Positions 20,547-31,872 of a DNA stretch of 64,000 bases are shown piece after piece. Source of the stretch: Nepenthes gracilis (lineage: Eukaryota; Streptophyta; Magnoliopsida; Caryophyllales; Nepenthaceae); assembly GCA_033239525.1 (NCBI GenBank), contig BSYO01000024.1, positions 5,541,991 to 5,605,990 of the forward strand, given 5' to 3'. Every line of letters starts with the position of its first letter. The stretch's first letter is position 1. The translations under genes were made by a program, and so were the position numbers. Under the pieces are notes generated by a model. That model worked only from the letters and a program-made list of their open reading frames with translations. It did no database searches and was not told the DNA's origin.

Positions 20547-22440
20547 TAAACATTTCAATAAAAGCACAAACGAAAAAATAATAATAAAGGAAAATATAAA
20601 TTATAATAATAAAAGTAAAAAAATTAGAAAAAATAATAACAAAAGAATATGGTGAATAAAAAGATATTGAAAAAATATATATAAATTATAAAAACTATTT
20701 GAAAAATAAAATAAAAGATCTAAATTTAAAATAAAGGATAGTAAAATTTTTAAAAAATATTAAAAAAATAAAAAAGAGAATAAAAAATTAGAAAAAATAA
20801 ATGATGAAAAACTCATAAATTTCAAATTATTTATTTTAAGAAGTAAAAAGGAAGATAAAAAATAAGACATAAAAAATGTAAAAGTTAAAAGAATAAGAAA
20901 TCGAATAAGAAATATTGATTAAAATTTTAAAAAACCATAAAGAAATGGAAGAAAAACTTTTATAAAAATAATTAAAAATCAAATATAATATAAAATAAAA
21001 TATAAATATTAAGACTTGAAAAGGTAATAAAAATAAAATATAAAAAAATAAACTGAAGAAAAATATTGAAAACATTAAAGCTGAAAAATTAAAATTTAAA
21101 TATAAAAATTTTAATAATTTAACAATAAAAAATTTAAAAATAATAGAAAAAAGTAAAAAAAAAAAAAAAAGTTTGAAAAACGACAAATTAGGGATAGAAA
21201 AAGGAAAAATAAGATATATAAATCATTTAAATAAATCAATGCTGAGAAATAGAACAGACGAGGAAAATAAAAAATAAAAAATAATACATATATAAATTTA
21301 AAATATAAAATAAAAACGATAAAGTAGAAAAAAATAAAAATGTGAACAGAATAAATTTTAAATAAAAAATTCAAGTTCATAACTAAAAACAACTCATTTA
21401 AATAAATCTAACTATAAAAATTAAAATAATTAAACATCATATAGGAAAAATAAAATGAAGTAAAAAAACAGAGAAATGAAAAATGAAAATTTAGAATATT
21501 TTATTTATTTATGTATTTATTTTTTCAAATATTTTTTATTGTTAATTTTTTATATTTTTTTCTTTTTTTTATCAATTTTTTTTTTATATTTTGTTTGAAA
21601 ATTTTTATTTTTTTCAACAATTTTGTCTTTTTAATAATTAATTTACTCGGTTAAAGTTTTTCATTTCAACAAATTTTATATTTTTCATATTTCTTATGGT
21701 AATTATTTTAAAATTTTCTCATATTTTGTTGATTTTACGTATTATTATTATTATTTATTTTATATTCATTGTCGGTTTCCCCGTTTGAATTCTTTATATA
21801 AAAATCTGTAAATGTATTCTTTATAATTTATATTTTTCTTATTTAATACTTATAAGTTTATGTTTATTTTTCTATTCTTTATTTTCATTATCTATTTCTT
21901 ATTTTTTAAATAAAAATTAACAAACAACATTATAATTAAATAAAGTAATATTAAATATTAAAAATAAAACGTAAAAAAATTAGAAGATGAAAAAAAAATA
22001 TGTAAAAGAAAGATAAATTATAAAATAACCAAAATATGAAGAGAAGAATAAAAAAATTAAAATATAAAATAGGAGAGTTAAAAAAGAAAGAAGAAAAAGA
22101 AAACATCGAGCATAGAAGAAAATAATAAAAGAAAAATATTAATTGAGAAAATTAACATATGAGAAATAAAAGAATATCACATTAATTTAAAATATAAAAA
22201 TAAAATCACAAATTGAAAAAGGTGAAACAATAATTAAACATTAAAATATGATAAATTAAAAGAGATAAAAAAATATAAAATATAAAATATAAAAATGTTA
22301 GAACATAAATTACAAATTATAAAATATAAAATAAAAAATAAAAAAATTTTAAAAAATTCACAAATTTTTATTTTAAAAAATAAAAAATATGAAAAGCAAA
22401 ACTTAAAAAAAAATTGAATAATAACTAAAATAGTATATAT
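20547..22440. repeat. AT-rich block of the right arm
   Basis: A-rich at 20547-21480, T-rich at 21490-21915, A-rich at 21920-22440 on the plus strand: the mirror image of 4691-6562. A short TA run (22434-22446) ends it. Frames on the minus strand (20836-21186, 21111-21392) are Phe/Ile/Leu/Tyr-rich and compositional. Confidence 0.8.
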
Positions 22441-22712
22441 ATATATAAATAATTAACTATTACTGATAGTTACCGTATCAAATTTAATGGCTGAAAACAG
22501 TGACAGTTTAATTAATAAATACATATCACAATTACATGAGTAACGTTCGTCATTATTACTTAGATATTAAACGTAGGTAGTGATTATATGAGTAATATTT
22601 CTTATAGCTGTAGAGTCATAACGCCTTATAATGATCAAACAGATATCCCACACAATAAATACATCGGCTCAAGCGACATAAAAGTCTAACCATACAACTA
22701 AAGAAAGTGAAT
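22441..22712 (+). promoter_or_regulatory. U3-like block and gag leader, plus sense
   Basis: CAAATTTAATGG, ATGAGTAACG, GTAGAGTCATAACG and CACAATAAATACATCGG (TATA-like, about 22650) are followed directly by AAAGTCTAACCATAC and the gag ATG at 22713. The absence of a minisatellite/U5 section between TATA and leader is shared with the left arm, so the R-U5 loss predates the arm duplication. Confidence 0.55.
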
Positions 22713-23591
22713 ATGGTGAACACTCCTGCTCAAGCATTTACACTGGCAAGGGACGCCGTCTCCTTTGACGACGATCCATCCATAGGAAGTCATAGATATG
22801 CATGTCTAGCCCCAAATATGGAGACCCAGGCTGCCTTGGTGGACACGATAAGAAATTGCTCCAAACCATACATGCTTGTCTAGAAGGCAACTGTTAGGAG
22901 CTCTTTCCTCCAACTGCCAAATTTCGGCATCCAAAAGAAAGAGCCAGAGGAATAGACAACCTACCAAGGAGATGATCATTCTAACATCCTCAGGACCCGA
23001 GAGGCCATGAGCGATAGAGCCCACATGCGGCTAGAAAGCCAACCAAGTCTAGGAACAAGATATGAAAGCCCACAGCGATGAAATCCACAATTCTCTCGAA
23101 AGATCGGAGGCCCCTAGCCCAAGAAGAAGCATCTTGCAGTACCCTGTCGAGGAGGGCCTGTAGCCGGTAGATCCAATATGTCTCTCCAAATCACTCGAAA
23201 TTGAGGATCTTCCTCAATCTGAGAAGATTGCATCCATCTCCCAAGTAGATGAGAGGATTTGGAAGATTGACCGGCGGCTATTCAAAGGAAGTACTAACAA
23301 ATATTCCGCTCACCTGAGAAAATTGTTTATGAGAAAAATTTGGATACAACAACTCCTTCGCAAATTCATGATGACAATCCTGGAATCCTATGACGGAAGT
23401 TTTGATTCGAAGGTTTAGACAACGTGGCCGTATGTCTCTACTTCTCACTAACGCTTAGATTTGGTTCTATTGGTCGCAACTAAATTCGATGAGAACCTTT
23501 CAGGAGTTAGCCAACAACTTTTTATCGCAATTCATTACCACCCAAAAAGAGGCTTTATTTTCTTGTTTAAACAATCGCTTGTGAGGATGTC
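22713..23591 (+). pseudogene. Gypsy gag fragment (long-LTR family), right arm
   Basis: ATG at 22713 opens M-V-N-T-P-A-Q-A-F and stays open for about 60 codons to a stop near 22.89 kb. Further on, the gag domain is recognisable as the motif YDGSFDSKV near 23.41 kb and, in another frame, SMRTFQELANNFLSQF near 23.5 kb. Multiple stops and frameshifts make it dead. It is interrupted at 23591 by a TRIM. By comparison, the gag of 60.7-63 kb is a related, more diverged copy. Confidence 0.72.
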
Positions 23592-24073
23592 TGTAACGTC
23601 TCCGGCGCATCCGTATGTAGATATTGTCCGTTTTGGGCTGGGGGAACTTCACGACGTCTCAAGCCATCACGTGGCCCGCACGGTTTTATTCCTGGAACAT
23701 GGAGTCCACCGTCCCCAAAACGCGTCTACAAGAAAGAGGTATCCACGTCCTTATAAAGGAACACTTCGTTCACCTCTCCATTCGATGTGGGATTCTACAG
23801 TCCACCCCCTTGGGGACCAAGCGTCCCCGCTGGCACACCGGACCGGATTCCAACTCTGATACCATCTGTAACGTCTTCGGCGTATCCACATATGGATATT
23901 GTCTGTTTTTGGGTCGGGGAACTTCACGGCGTCCCAAGCCATCACGCGGCCCACACGGTTTTTTCCTGGCAAACGGAATTCACCGCCCCCAAAACGCGTC
24001 CACAAGGAAGAGGTATCCACGCCCTTATAAAGGCACGCTTCGTTCACCTCTCCAACCGATGTGGGACTCTACA
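23592..24073 (-). mobile_element. TRIM element (482 bp) with ATGTC target duplication
   Basis: Two ~207-bp LTRs (23592-23799 and 23867-24073, TGTA...TACA ends) flank only 67 bp. On the minus strand the internal part begins with GATGGTATCAGAGTTGG, which matches a tRNA-iMet primer binding site, and ends with CCCCAAGGGGGTGG, a polypurine tract. The target duplication ATGTC lies at 23587-23591 and 24074-24078. Each LTR holds a TTATAA box. With no coding capacity it must borrow proteins from another element. Open frames across it are spurious. Confidence 0.93.
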
Positions 24074-24078
24074 ATGTC

Positions 24079-24310
24079 TCTCTAAAAGACTCACAAAGTC
24101 TCCTTTTCCTATGGATGGGATGTTATATTTATAGTGTGGAGTACCGATTTGGCCATCCTTAGATGTTATAGCGGTCGTTGGATCGACACATTACGTAACC
24201 CTAATTCTCCGTTTTTTACTTGGGCCAACCGTTTTATCTTCTAGATTTTGGGCCAAGGCAGTGTCCGACTGGGTTTTCGTGCTTCCCTATGGGTCACCAT
24301 ACCCATTGGA
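24079..24310 (-). promoter_or_regulatory. U3-like block with TATA box, minus sense
   Basis: On the minus strand: GGTATGGTGACCC, CTTGGCCCAAAATC, GGCCAAATCGG, then CACACTATAAATATAAC (TATA about 24130-24140). The GGCCAAA-C-CGG ... CACTATAAATA order matches 7140-7170. Upstream of it (to the right) lies the AT-rich tract, as in the other U3 blocks of this family. Confidence 0.55.
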
Positions 24311-27300
24311 AAAAAAAAAGTAAATCAAAAGTTTAAAATAAATAAAGATGAGATAACGTGAAAATAAAATATAAAAAGTAAAAAGGTTAGCAGAAAAATA
24401 AAACATAAAAATAAATGGAAGAAAAACGATGAAAAAAAAAAAAAGAAGAATAGAATAAAAATTAGGTGAAAACTAAAAAAACCACAAATGAAAGATAGAA
24501 AATAATAAACAGAAGATAAAAAACTAAATAATTTTTTTAAAACAATGTAAAAGATAAAAATTGAATAAAACTAAAAAATAAAATTTGATATTATTAAAAA
24601 AAAGTAGAAAAATTAAAAAGTAAAAGATAAAAAATAACACCTAAAAATGAAAATCAGAAAAGATGGACAAAACAAAAATAAAGTAAAATATAAAAGAAAT
24701 TCCTCATAGAAATAAAAGAAGAAAAATAAAAAATATGCAAATATAAATAAAAAAATATCAAATATAAATGATAAAGTATAAAAAATATAAAAATGTGAAG
24801 AATAAAAAATGGATTAAAAATATAAATTAATATTTTAAAACAAGATAAGAGTATTGAAAAAAATAAAAAAAAACCAAAAACCAAATATAAAAATAAACTT
24901 TTAAAATTTTTAAAAATTTTAATTATAAAAATATTAAAAATTTAACATCAAAAAATTAATAAAAGTATAACAGAAAGAAAAAAAAGAAAAAAAAGTTCAA
25001 AAACTGACGAATCAAAAATCAGAAAAAAAGTTAAAAAAATAAATATAATTTTTTGAAAAAAAAAGACAAAAATCTAAAAAATAAATTATCAGAACATGAA
25101 ATTTTAAAAAATAATAAAATAACCACAAAAAAATCAAAAATATTATAAAAAATAAAATTGAAGTAAATTTAAATAAATCACTCTAAAAGATAAAAGAAAA
25201 AAAAAGATAAGAGAAAAAAATTCAAATATACTTTAAAAATATGTAATATAAAAGTTAAAGTACAAAAAATGTATAAGTGAAGAGAATGAAAATTAAAAAA
25301 AAAAATTATAAAAAAATATTTTAAAATAAAAGATTAAAGAAAATTAGTGATAAAAATAAAAAATAATCGAAAACCAAACATAAAAAATAAAGTGAAGCAA
25401 CAAAATGAGAGATGGATAATAAAATAGTTTTTTTTTCTCAATTAGTTGTATAATTATTTTCTTTTGCATATTTTGTATTGTTTGTTTTTAATATTTGTGT
25501 CAAATGTTTTTTATCTGCATTGTCTTTACGTTTTGTATTGAATTTTGTATTTTTTTGAATAAATTTCACTTTGTATTATTTAATTTTTATTTTGTTAAAT
25601 TTTTTTCTTTTTTTAGATTTCTTGTTTTTTTGTCAATTTTATTTGTTAATAATTATTTTTATTTTTTATTATCTGTCTGCCTTCTGTTAAATTTTTTATA
25701 TTAAAATTTAAAGTATATTATTCTATAATTTTTACTTTCTATTATTCAGTTTTTATTTATTTATATTTTTTATTAATTATTTTTATTATCCATTTCTCAT
25801 TCTTCAAACAAAAATTATGAAATAAAAAAATAGACTATAATGAAAAAATTCAGGCATAACAAATTTTAAAATAAAAAATATAAATTTAATTTAATTTTTT
25901 TAAAAAAATAAAATGATTATAAACCAATAACAAACAATAAAAGGTAACAAATAAAAAATAATAAAAATCAGTAGACAAATTTTAAAAAAATCTAAATATG
26001 TAAAATATAAAATAAAACATAAAAAGAAACAATTGGGAATGGAACGAAATAGTGAAAGAAAAATATTAACTAAAACTAGAAGAAGTTTTAGAAAAACAAA
26101 AAATATTTGAATTTTAAAAAAAAAAAATCCTTAAAAGTGAAGAGAATCAAGAGATTATGAAAAAAGTGAGACAAAAAAATAAAAATTTTAAATTTAAACA
26201 ATTTAAAAGATAAAAAAGTAATGCATAAAAAATTAAAAAGTGATGAGAATGATAAATGAATAAAAGAAAATAAATCTTATGAAAAAAAAACATTTTGAAA
26301 ATAAAAAGAATGGTGCAATTTAAGAAAAAAAAATCTTAAAATTTTACAATACGTTGATAAAAAATAAAAATAAAATAAAAAAAATTTAAAAAAATGAATC
26401 ATGAAAAAAATCACGATGACAGTAAAAAAAGATAAAAAAATATAAAAGTAAAAAGAATAAAACTAAATTAAAAAATATAAATTAAAAGTTTAAAATAATA
26501 ATTATGAAAATATAAATAAAATTACTTAAAGAAATGAAAGAGAAAAAATAGAAAATAAGCCAAGAAAAAATCAAACAATTACAAATATATATTAAAAATA
26601 TCAAATAAATATAATTTTTTCAAATCTAAAATAAATTATAAATGAAATAAAAACTATTTTTTGTCTTTACGTTTAGAATAAAATTAAGGGTAGTTATATA
26701 TTTGAAAAAATATATATTTGAAATAAAGTAAAAATAAATAAACATTTTAAAATAAAAATTTAAATAAAATTTGGGATAAAAATAAAAATATTTGAAAACC
26801 AAACATAACAAATAAAATAAAATAAGGAGAAATGGATAATGAATTTTTGAAATTCGTTTTAAGCAGTTAGATATTTATTGTTAATTTTTCATATTTGTTT
26901 CGATTTTTTTATACGCATTCCCTTTACGTTTTGTATTAAAATTTTTTATTTCTTTGATTATTTTTTACTTTATATTGTTTAATTCTTATGTTGTAAATTT
27001 TTTTCATTTCTTTAGATTTTATATTTTTTATATCTTTCTACTTATCATTTTATTTTCTTTCTTATTTTTTTTTTTGTTAATATCGATTTTTATTTTTAAT
27101 TTTTTATCATTTACCATTTAAATTTTTTCTATTAAAATTATTAATATATATTTTTTAATAATTTTTCCACTCTATTATTCAATTTGTATATATTTATATT
27201 TATTTTTCTGCTTATTATTATCATTATCCATTTCTCATTTTTTAAATAAAATCTATCAATTATAACGTAATTAAATAAAGTATTATTAAATATTAAAAAT

Positions 27301-28140
27301 AAAATATAAAATATCTAGCAGATTAAAAAAAATTAACACTGATAAATTTGAAAATAAAAAAATATAAGTAAAATAAAAATTTTAACAATAAAACTAAAAT
27401 AAATATAAAAAAATTAGTAAAATAGATAAAATAATACATAAAAAATAACAAAAACCAGAAAAATTAAAATATAAAAATTATAAAATAAGATAGATAAAAA
27501 ATTAGAAAGAACGAGAAAAAAGAAAATAAAAAATATTAATTAAAAAATAATATATAACATATAAAACAACTATTAGAAAACCAGAAAAAATATAAAAATT
27601 AGAAAAAAAAAGCACAAATAATAAAAAAGTGAAAAGAATAAAAAAAACAATAATGAAAGAAAAAAAAAAATAATAATAACATTAAAATATGAAAATCAAA
27701 AGAGATAAAAAAATAAAAAAGCAAAATATAAAAAGTGAAAAGATTAAAACTAAGATATCAATAATTGAAAAGTGACGAGGATGAGAAATAAGAAGAAAAA
27801 AAAAATTATGCAAAAAATATTTTAAAAATAAAATGAAAGACGTAAATTTAAAATAAAAGGTAACAAAATTTTAAAAATTTTCACTGAAAGTAAGAGGACT
27901 ATAAAAAACTTAAAAAATGAATTATGAAAATATAGTAAATAGAAAAAATTTTATTTTAAAAAATAAAAATGATAAATAAAGTATAAAAAATATAAAAATG
28001 AAAAGAATAAGAAATAAAATAAAAATATATAAATTAAAATTTTAAAATAAATAAATAGTTGAAAAACAAATTTCATAAAACATCTAAAAACATAAGAAAT
28101 AAAACAGAGATGACGAAAACTAAATATATAAATACATATA
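24311..28140. repeat. ~3.8 kb AT-rich low-complexity tract
   Basis: Mostly A-rich on the plus strand, with T-rich islands at about 25430-25800 and 26870-27240. Both islands carry the same word order (TTTACGTTTTGTATT, then TATTATTCA, then TTATCCATTTCTCATT) and resemble the T-rich island of the right arm (21490-21910). This suggests two diverged copies of one module rather than random drift. No coding sequence; the Phe/Tyr-rich frames are compositional. Confidence 0.75.
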
Positions 28141-28149
28141 GATATATTG

Positions 28150-29390
28150 ATGCGTTCCTGAATACGAATTTTTAAACAAATTGAGGAGTCGTTTGATCTT
28201 TTCGATAAATCGAATAGAAACAGGCCCGATCTTTATTATTTAGAACCTGAACTCTGCATACCTCAAATAACAAATAAAAGGTCAGAGGATGGCGGAACTT
28301 ACTTCCTGGTATGTCCTCCAACGTTTAAATTAGAAATTTTCTCGAGTATATAAAAAGATAGGAAGATGAGTAAATAATGCATAGATGCATATTTCAAATA
28401 ATTAAGTGTTAACAAAGAATTACTCAGCTAGGAAGCGGCTTTTAGATGGACAGATGGCCTCGGTGGCTGTGCTTGGAAGGAGAGCGGCTTAGAGATAAAG
28501 GGTTGAGAGCCAACGGGTAAGCTCGGCTATGAATCTGCTTAGAGATGGAGGACTAAATCCCGGTGGGTTTGCTTGGCGAGGGAGCGGCATAGAGATGGAT
28601 GGTTGAGCCCCAGTGGGTGTACTTGACGGGCGAGAGACTTAGAGATGGATTAAATTCCTGTGAGTGTGCTCGGTTAGGGCGTGAGTTGCTTTTTGTTAGG
28701 GAGTAATTTTTTAACTCCCAACATGTTCGGACACCCAAGGTTTGAGGTATATTCAGCATGTAAGGTTTGGTTGCCTTCTTTCCCCCTTTTGAGCTCTCTT
28801 TAACCATGGAGGCGCTGAGGATATTGACAGAAAGAGGGAGGGTGGGATAGAGAGACAAAGAGATAAATGTTGCCTGAGCCTCTTCGTTTTGAAATTTTCC
28901 TTCTCTCTTTAGGAATGAGAGTCCAGACTCCTTTAGGAATGGGAATCTAGCAATCAAGAATGAGAGTTTCTCCCAGGAATGAAAGTCTCCTCTGGAATGA
29001 GTCTCTCCCCCTTTTTGTGAATGAAAGAAGGTATTTATAGATAAAGAAAGCATGTTCGCTAGCAATTGCTAGGGCTTTGCTAGCACTGTCGGGAGTGGGC
29101 GACAGCATGTACCTATCACTGGTACTTTGAACTATCAGGCTATCTATAGTTGAAGCTTCTAAGCTATATTTGCAAGTCCCCTTAACGGCGACTCTAATAA
29201 CCTATATGTAGCAGGGTGGATCTGAGTCGCGTTGATTTCTTTCAAAGTAGCACTCCAACCCAAGCTCATGGCTACGTAGGAGCCGTGCCAGTTTCGAACT
29301 CCCACACCGCTTGGCTGGCGAGGTCGATTCACATAGCAAGCCAAAGGAAGCCTCTCCACTAGCAACTGGAGAGGAGTTTAATGAGTGCAT
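28150..29390 (-). mobile_element. LTR, minus sense, with short tandem repeats
   Basis: On the minus strand: TATA box CTATAAATACC (29032-29040), a transcribed part with four to five repeats of a ~55-bp unit around CCATCTCTAAGCCGCT (28430-28690), then U5 words CTGACCTTTTATTTG and GAACGCATCAA near 28150. The frame at 28553-29065 (170 codons, minus) overlaps the repeat and has no recognisable domain. The same repeat type occurs inverted at 29390-29690. Confidence 0.6.
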
Positions 29391-29830
29391 CTAACGGGAC
29401 TCAGTCCTCTATCTTTGAAAGTCACTCCCAACCGAGCGCACTTAACGGAACACAATCCTCCATTCCTCAAAGCCACTCATTAGCCGAGTGCACTCGCAAG
29501 AGTTTAGTCCTTCGTCTCTCAAAGTCGCCATTAACCGGGCACATTCAGTAAGTTTCAGTCCTCTATCTTTTAAAGCCACGCTCCCGGTTTGAGTGTATCT
29601 ATCAGAACTCAATCATCCATCTTTAAGCCGCTCCCTAACCAAGCGCATTCAGCGAAGCCTGTCCTTTGCCTTTAAGTCGCCCCCAAGCAAGTGGGAAGAG
29701 AAGCACAACCTGGTAAGTGCTTCCAGAGTGTTCGGAGACTAAAGCCACATTAATTCAACCCGTTGAAAAAGATCAAGTGGCTCCCTAATTTATAAAATAC
29801 TTTGGATCTTGAGACGTATTAAAATAATTA
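29391..29830 (+). mobile_element. LTR fragment, plus sense (repeat and U5 part)
   Basis: Five to six ~55-bp repeats (CAGTCCT-C-ATCTTT-AAAG-CACTC) are followed by AATTCAACC and GTGGCTCCCTAATTTAT, which also ends the LTR at 49.93 kb (ATGGCTCCCTAATTTAT). It faces the minus-sense LTR at 28150-29390, making a local inverted pair. Confidence 0.55.
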
Positions 29831-30225
29831 AATGAAAAATTTTCATTAAAATATCTTAAAATCTAATATAAAAAATAAAATAATGATGAGAAAAATTAAA
29901 AATATATAATTTTTAAAAATAAGAAAAAATCAAGCATAAAAAAATGAATAAACGAAAAACATTAAAAAATTAAAAGATGAAAACTTAAAAATTTAAATAA
30001 AAAAATATTAAAAATTTAACAATAAAAAACCAATAGAAGAATTATAGATAGAGAAAAAGGGAAAAAAGTTTTAAAAATAACAAATGAAAGATAGAAAGAA
30101 AAATAAAGTTGAAAAACTAAATAAAATTTTGTATAAAAACAAAGATAAAACTGTAAAAAAATAAAACATCAGAACATCAAATTTTAAAAAATTAAAAGAC
30201 AAAAAATAAATATAATCACCAAATT
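29831..30225. repeat. AT-rich tract
   Basis: A-rich low-complexity sequence similar in composition to 24311-28140. No feature seen in it. Confidence 0.6.
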
Positions 30226-30394
30226 ACCAGTTATATCACTGCAATAAGTTTACCCATCAAAGTAGCAATATTCCAAATTTCAAGTTGAATATTGTTATTT
30301 AGGACTAATGTTGACTTTGCAAAATGTGGGGTGGCATTGCATCAGCTCTGGCTCAGTTAGCATTGTAATTAAGTGATATACCGCATCCCAAGTA
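30226..30394. other. Non-repetitive flank of a solo LTR
   Basis: Mixed-composition sequence without a match elsewhere in the window. It would join directly to 31226 if the solo LTR were removed, placing it next to the ELF3-like fragment on the same putative host segment. No ORF of note. Confidence 0.4.
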
Positions 30395-30399
30395 GGGAG

Positions 30400-31220
30400 T
30401 GTTGGGGTCACTCCCTCGTGGCACTTATGTCCGCGGACTCACCAGGTAGAACAGGTTGCGGACTTTCTTGAGTGGTCCGAGAAGCCTATCAAGATGGACG
30501 AGAACTCGTTGGAGGCATCATGTCTGAGAGGTTGTTGAGGACGTGGACGAGGACTCTAGGAATCTAGGCATTGTCTCTCTCTCTCTCTCCCGTAGGCCTG
30601 ATATAGTCGCGTTTTGCAAGTGGGCCGTTGACCCACTCTAATTGGATGTTGAGGCGACTACAACTTTCTAGGGTGTCAGGCCTACTATTTTGGCACGCCG
30701 GGCGTGCGCCTGCCATGGCAGGCCTAGGGGGCGTGGTCCTACCACCCTACTGGCAGTAGGGTGGTTGGCTGACCACTAGGCCCTTTGTATATGTAAGGCT
30801 TGTGCCCTTATTTATTTCTATATATGCGTGTGAAGTGGGCTGCTCTGCCTCTTGGAGTGCTTGTACTGTGTGTCTTTAAGAGCAGTCTTGGAGTGAGCAT
30901 TGAGAGAGTTATGGGCAAGCCTTGTTGTAAAGGTAGAGTGAGAAACACTTTTAGAGAGAGATTGCGAGATATACACTTGTGATTATTTTTCTCTTGTTTG
31001 AGCTTGTGTAGCTAACATTCTTATAAACAATCATTCTTTATAGTATATTCTTTGGTAGTTTTTTTCCTTGGTTGAGAAGGGTCTTTCCACGTTAAAACTC
31101 TTGTGCGTATTTCTCTTGTTTTTCTATCCTTACTTTTGGCTGTCCGTCCGAGAGCTCTGCTCTGTTGCTGTCTGAGTGTTTTGTCCGTTCGGTCACCGTG
31201 CCTTCCATTTTGCGCCAACA
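30400..31220 (+). mobile_element. Solo LTR (821 bp) with GGGAG target duplication
   Basis: TGTTGGGGTCAC start, GCGCCAACA end, perfect GGGAG on both sides (30395-30399 and 31221-31225). A second copy of the family is at 50199-50997. A TATA-like CTTTGTATATG lies near 30782 and a CT microsatellite at about 30572-30590. It has no internal region, so it is the product of LTR-LTR recombination. Small frames inside it are not conserved between the two copies. Confidence 0.92.
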
Positions 31221-31479
31221 GGGAGCTCCAGCGATAACACTCTCAGTTCTCATATCCACATCAGAGATCCGACAAAAGCATTCCTTGGATGTCAAGCGAC
31301 CAAACATGCAACCTTTCTACGCCAGTAACACTATCTCTAGTAACGCCAGAGTTCAACCTTATATAAATGGATTACATACAAAAATATTTGATCAATTGAG
31401 AACAAAAAGAGATGGACATTATCACACTTGGATGACATATAGATGCTGAATAAACCAACGTGGCACCATTGGTCACAGG

Positions 31480-31656
31480 GGGAGGTAACGACCATGCTCA
31501 TTCGTTGCTAAACCTTTGACATGGATCCTGTGATGTTCGTAAAGCCTCATTTTGTTTGTAGGAGGGGCCCTTGGCCCATCTTGTTTTGTATCATTAACAT
31601 CAACCCTTGGAAATAGAGGTCATACAATCTTATCCTCGTGTTTTCCTAATTTCATT
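31480..31656 (-). pseudogene. ELF3: ELF3-like N-terminal exon fragment (broken)
   Basis: ATG at 31656 opens M-K-L-G-K-H-E-D-K-I-V, then an in-frame TGA (31621-31623), then PLFPRVDVNDT, GPRAPPTNKMRLYE and a broken tail to about 31480. The order MK.GK..EKI..P.FPRLHVND....GGPRAPPRNKMALYE is the conserved N-terminus of EARLY FLOWERING 3, a plant evening-complex scaffold acting in the nucleus. That identification rests on my memory of the family and needs a search. The stop at codon 12 and the loss of similarity downstream make it a pseudogene or relic. It sits between a solo LTR (ends 31220) and a copia element (starts 31873). Confidence 0.68.
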
Positions 31657-31872
31657 CTCCACTTCAAGACTTCAACCAAAAGCACTTCCACATCAGATTT
31701 ATTCCACAAAAAGCTCACACATACCATTTTTCCTTACATAGTTTGTCATCAAATTGTTGAGATGGGTTAATCCCTTGTAAATCTCATGTCGTTTTGTATA
31801 TATATTCTTTTATTGTTGCTAAACTGCTTGAGCCATGCATGAGAGGTATATGTGCTCAATTTACATAGTGTC

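Larger units (their letters stand above)
20547..23669. repeat. Right arm of the ~3.1 kb inverted repeat (partner 3446-6562)
   Basis: Contains, left to right, an AT-rich block (20547-22440), a U3-like block (22441-22670), a gag fragment (22713-23591) and the first 78 bases of a TRIM (from 23592), mirroring the left arm. Here the TRIM continues intact to 24073, so the right arm keeps the fuller arrangement. Confidence 0.85.

Noticed and set aside
23461..24134. Several overlapping frames over the TRIM
   Set aside because: They cross LTR boundaries of a non-coding TRIM and an eroded gag; no support for translation.
28553..29065. 170-codon minus-strand frame
   Set aside because: Overlaps LTR tandem repeats and the region after a TATA box; no recognisable domain and not conserved in related LTRs.
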